Both the position numbers and the translations under genes were made by a program. 13,622 bases of DNA. It comes from an uncultured archaeon A07HN63 (GTDB lineage Archaea > Halobacteriota > Halobacteria > Halobacteriales > Haloferacaceae). The notes beneath the pieces are model-generated. The model ran no database searches, was not told the origin of the DNA, and saw only the letters and a program-made list of their open reading frames with translations. Shown piece by piece: positions 13,609 to 13,622 of the stretch. The stretch is taken from the NCBI GenBank assembly GCA_000496215.1, contig KI543197.1:99931-113552 (forward strand). Direction: 5' to 3'. Each line of letters starts with the position of its first letter. Position 1 is the stretch's first letter.

Positions 13609-13622
13609 TGTTCGACCCGGGT
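13605..13622 (-). CDS. Last five codons of an upstream gene, perhaps dapF
   Basis: Read on the minus strand from the window edge, the sequence is Thr-Arg-Val-Glu-Gln followed by TGA (13607-13605). The TGA overlaps the GTG start of the M20 gene by four bases. The overlap suggests translational coupling. Five residues are too few to identify the protein; dapF is suggested only by known haloarchaeal gene order. Confidence 0.3.
   Translation of the reverse strand, partial: TRVEQ

Overview
The window looks like chromosomal DNA of a halophilic archaeon (class Halobacteria). The coding sequence is GC-rich and the predicted proteins are strongly acidic (Asp/Glu-rich). Archaea-specific information-processing genes are present: aIF2-gamma, Rpo7/RpoE1, Spt4, an archaeal GTP-dependent dephospho-CoA kinase and TruD. 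Two candidate haloarchaeal signal-transduction histidine kinases are present, and several genes have an archaeal TATA box about 25 bp before the start codon, as in leaderless transcripts. I cannot name the genus from sequence alone.

Layout. Positions 1-301 (+) hold the end of a small conserved haloarchaeal protein. Positions 374-2335 (-) encode a secreted, C-terminally anchored, Asp-rich surface protein. Its candidate promoter, around 2413-2420, is flanked by two perfect dyads. Positions 2630-7000 (+) form a tight gene string: eif2g, a PIN-domain nuclease, rpoE1, spt4, a dephospho-CoA kinase gene and truD. Stop-to-start gaps within it are 0-2 bases. It couples translation initiation, rRNA processing, RNA polymerase and elongation, CoA synthesis and tRNA modification. 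The dephospho-CoA kinase gene is frameshifted in this sequence by one extra G in a G run at 5074-5077.

Positions 7050-7583 (-) encode a DoxX-type membrane protein and 7708-8439 (+) a DUF2103 protein; these are divergent, with a shared promoter region. Positions 8715-9185 (+) encode an unrecognised 156-residue protein, followed after 23 bases by a PAS histidine kinase (9209-10312, +). A 552-base non-coding stretch (10313-10864) contains AT-rich blocks, a G-rich hairpin or possible quadruplex, and a 9-bp inverted repeat.

Positions 10865-12424 (-) encode a second histidine kinase with a degenerate receiver, a GAF domain, HisKA and an ATPase domain. Positions 12499-13608 (-) encode an M20 metallopeptidase, probably the lysine-pathway DapE. 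Its start overlaps the stop of a gene that runs off the window.

Most of the window is ordinary haloarchaeal core genome. The points most worth a second look are the frameshift in the CoA kinase gene, the paired dyads at the surface-protein promoter, the orphan protein linked to a histidine kinase, the pseudo-receiver kinase and the structured intergenic stretch. I found no CRISPR array, rRNA, tRNA, complete insertion sequence or convincing new defence system.
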